A program made the translations under genes and the position numbers. DNA of 5,653 bases, from the NCBI GenBank assembly GCA_016280565.1, contig JAEEGY010000215.1, positions 1-5,653 on the forward strand. The letters are read 5' to 3'. Within the stretch, counting starts at the first letter, position 1. The number at the start of each line of letters is the position of its first letter. Below the pieces are notes generated by a model, which was not told the origin of the DNA, searched no databases, and saw only the letters and a list, made by a program, of their open reading frames with translations. Origin of the DNA: Fretibacterium sp. (GTDB taxonomy: Bacteria > Synergistota > Synergistia > Synergistales > Aminobacteriaceae). This document shows, in pieces, positions 5,375 through 5,653 of this stretch.

Positions 5375-5653
5375 CAGTCCTGCGCCCCCTGCGCCTGGGC
5401 CTGAGCCTTCATTCGTTCGCGCACGTCCTCCGGGAAGATGACGTGGCGGATGGGATACTCCTCGTTCAGGGCGATGACCTGGACCGCCTTCTTGCTCTTG
5501 AGGTTCAGCAGGATGGGCGCGCGCAGGTTTGCCGTCATGTTCCAGGGCGCCCCTCCGGGAATGGAGACCACGATCAAAAGCGCCAGGTCCGCGGGGTCTG
5601 TGGAGCCGATCAGCGTCAGCTCATCCTCCGGGATGCGCGCGTTGTAGTCCGGC
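5374..5653 (-). CDS. fliW: FliW, flagellar assembly factor and CsrA antagonist, N-terminus cut by window edge
   Basis: The last 92 residues of FliW; the start lies beyond the right edge. FliW binds free flagellin and CsrA alternately, so that CsrA is released to repress flagellin translation when flagellin accumulates (shown in Bacillus subtilis). Family landmarks visible here are PDYNARIPEDEL at the left of the fragment, LALLIVVSIPGG, the WNMTANLRAPILLNLKSKKA core, VIALNEEYPIRHVIF, and a short charged tail ending in an AQAQAQGAQD run. The usual family length of about 130-150 residues implies that roughly the first third to two fifths is missing. The stop overlaps the csrA start by one base. 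The pairing implies that the organism, or a recent ancestor, makes flagella, although no flagellar structural gene is in view. Confidence 0.93.
   Translation of the reverse strand, partial: PDYNARIPEDELTLIGSTDPADLALLIVVSIPGGAPWNMTANLRAPILLNLKSKKAVQVIALNEEYPIRHVIFPEDVRERMKAQAQAQGAQD

Overview
All six protein-coding genes I can support lie on the minus strand. Read in transcription order (high to low coordinates) they are: the end of fliW, csrA, an rlmB-type 23S rRNA methyltransferase gene, then a branched-chain-amino-acid-type (LIV/HAAT) ABC importer made of a periplasmic binding protein (livK), a permease (livH), and one long frame that joins the second permease (LivM) to an ATPase (LivG) and runs off the left edge. 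No stretch over 300 bases lacks a gene. I see no RNA gene, CRISPR array, insertion sequence or mobile-element remnant. The GC-rich base composition creates many long plus-strand and out-of-frame shadow ORFs, none of which looks real.

The organism is probably a diderm, high-GC, amino-acid-fermenting anaerobe. My best guess is the phylum Synergistota. This rests on the style of the LivK protein (type I signal peptide, no lipobox, so a periplasmic binding protein rather than a lipoprotein), the presence of FliW together with CsrA, and the high GC content. It is an inference from general resemblance; I could not run a search.

Layout: 5374-5653 is the C-terminal part of fliW, whose stop overlaps the csrA start by one base. 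csrA (5078-5374) is followed by a 78-base gap holding a strong hairpin with a UNCG-type loop, then rlmB (4052-4999). The 113-base gap between rlmB and livK holds a near-consensus extended -10 promoter, so the transporter is probably its own transcription unit. livK (2805-3938) is separated from livH by a 97-base gap dominated by a long GC-rich hairpin, which may set the excess of binding protein over membrane subunits. livH (1811-2707) overlaps the livM-livG fusion by four bases (ATGA). The start of the fusion gene carries a small in-frame tandem repeat of 24-base palindromic units.

How the genes work together: FliW and CsrA form a partner switch that controls translation of flagellar mRNA in other bacteria. 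LivK, LivH and LivM-LivG form an importer that would bind an amino acid or related ligand in the periplasm and pump it in with ATP; a second ATPase (livF) would be expected just beyond the left edge. RlmB is a housekeeping rRNA-modification enzyme. The most notable items are the LivM-LivG fusion and the palindromic repeat elements inside this operon. I do not see evidence of a wholly new system.
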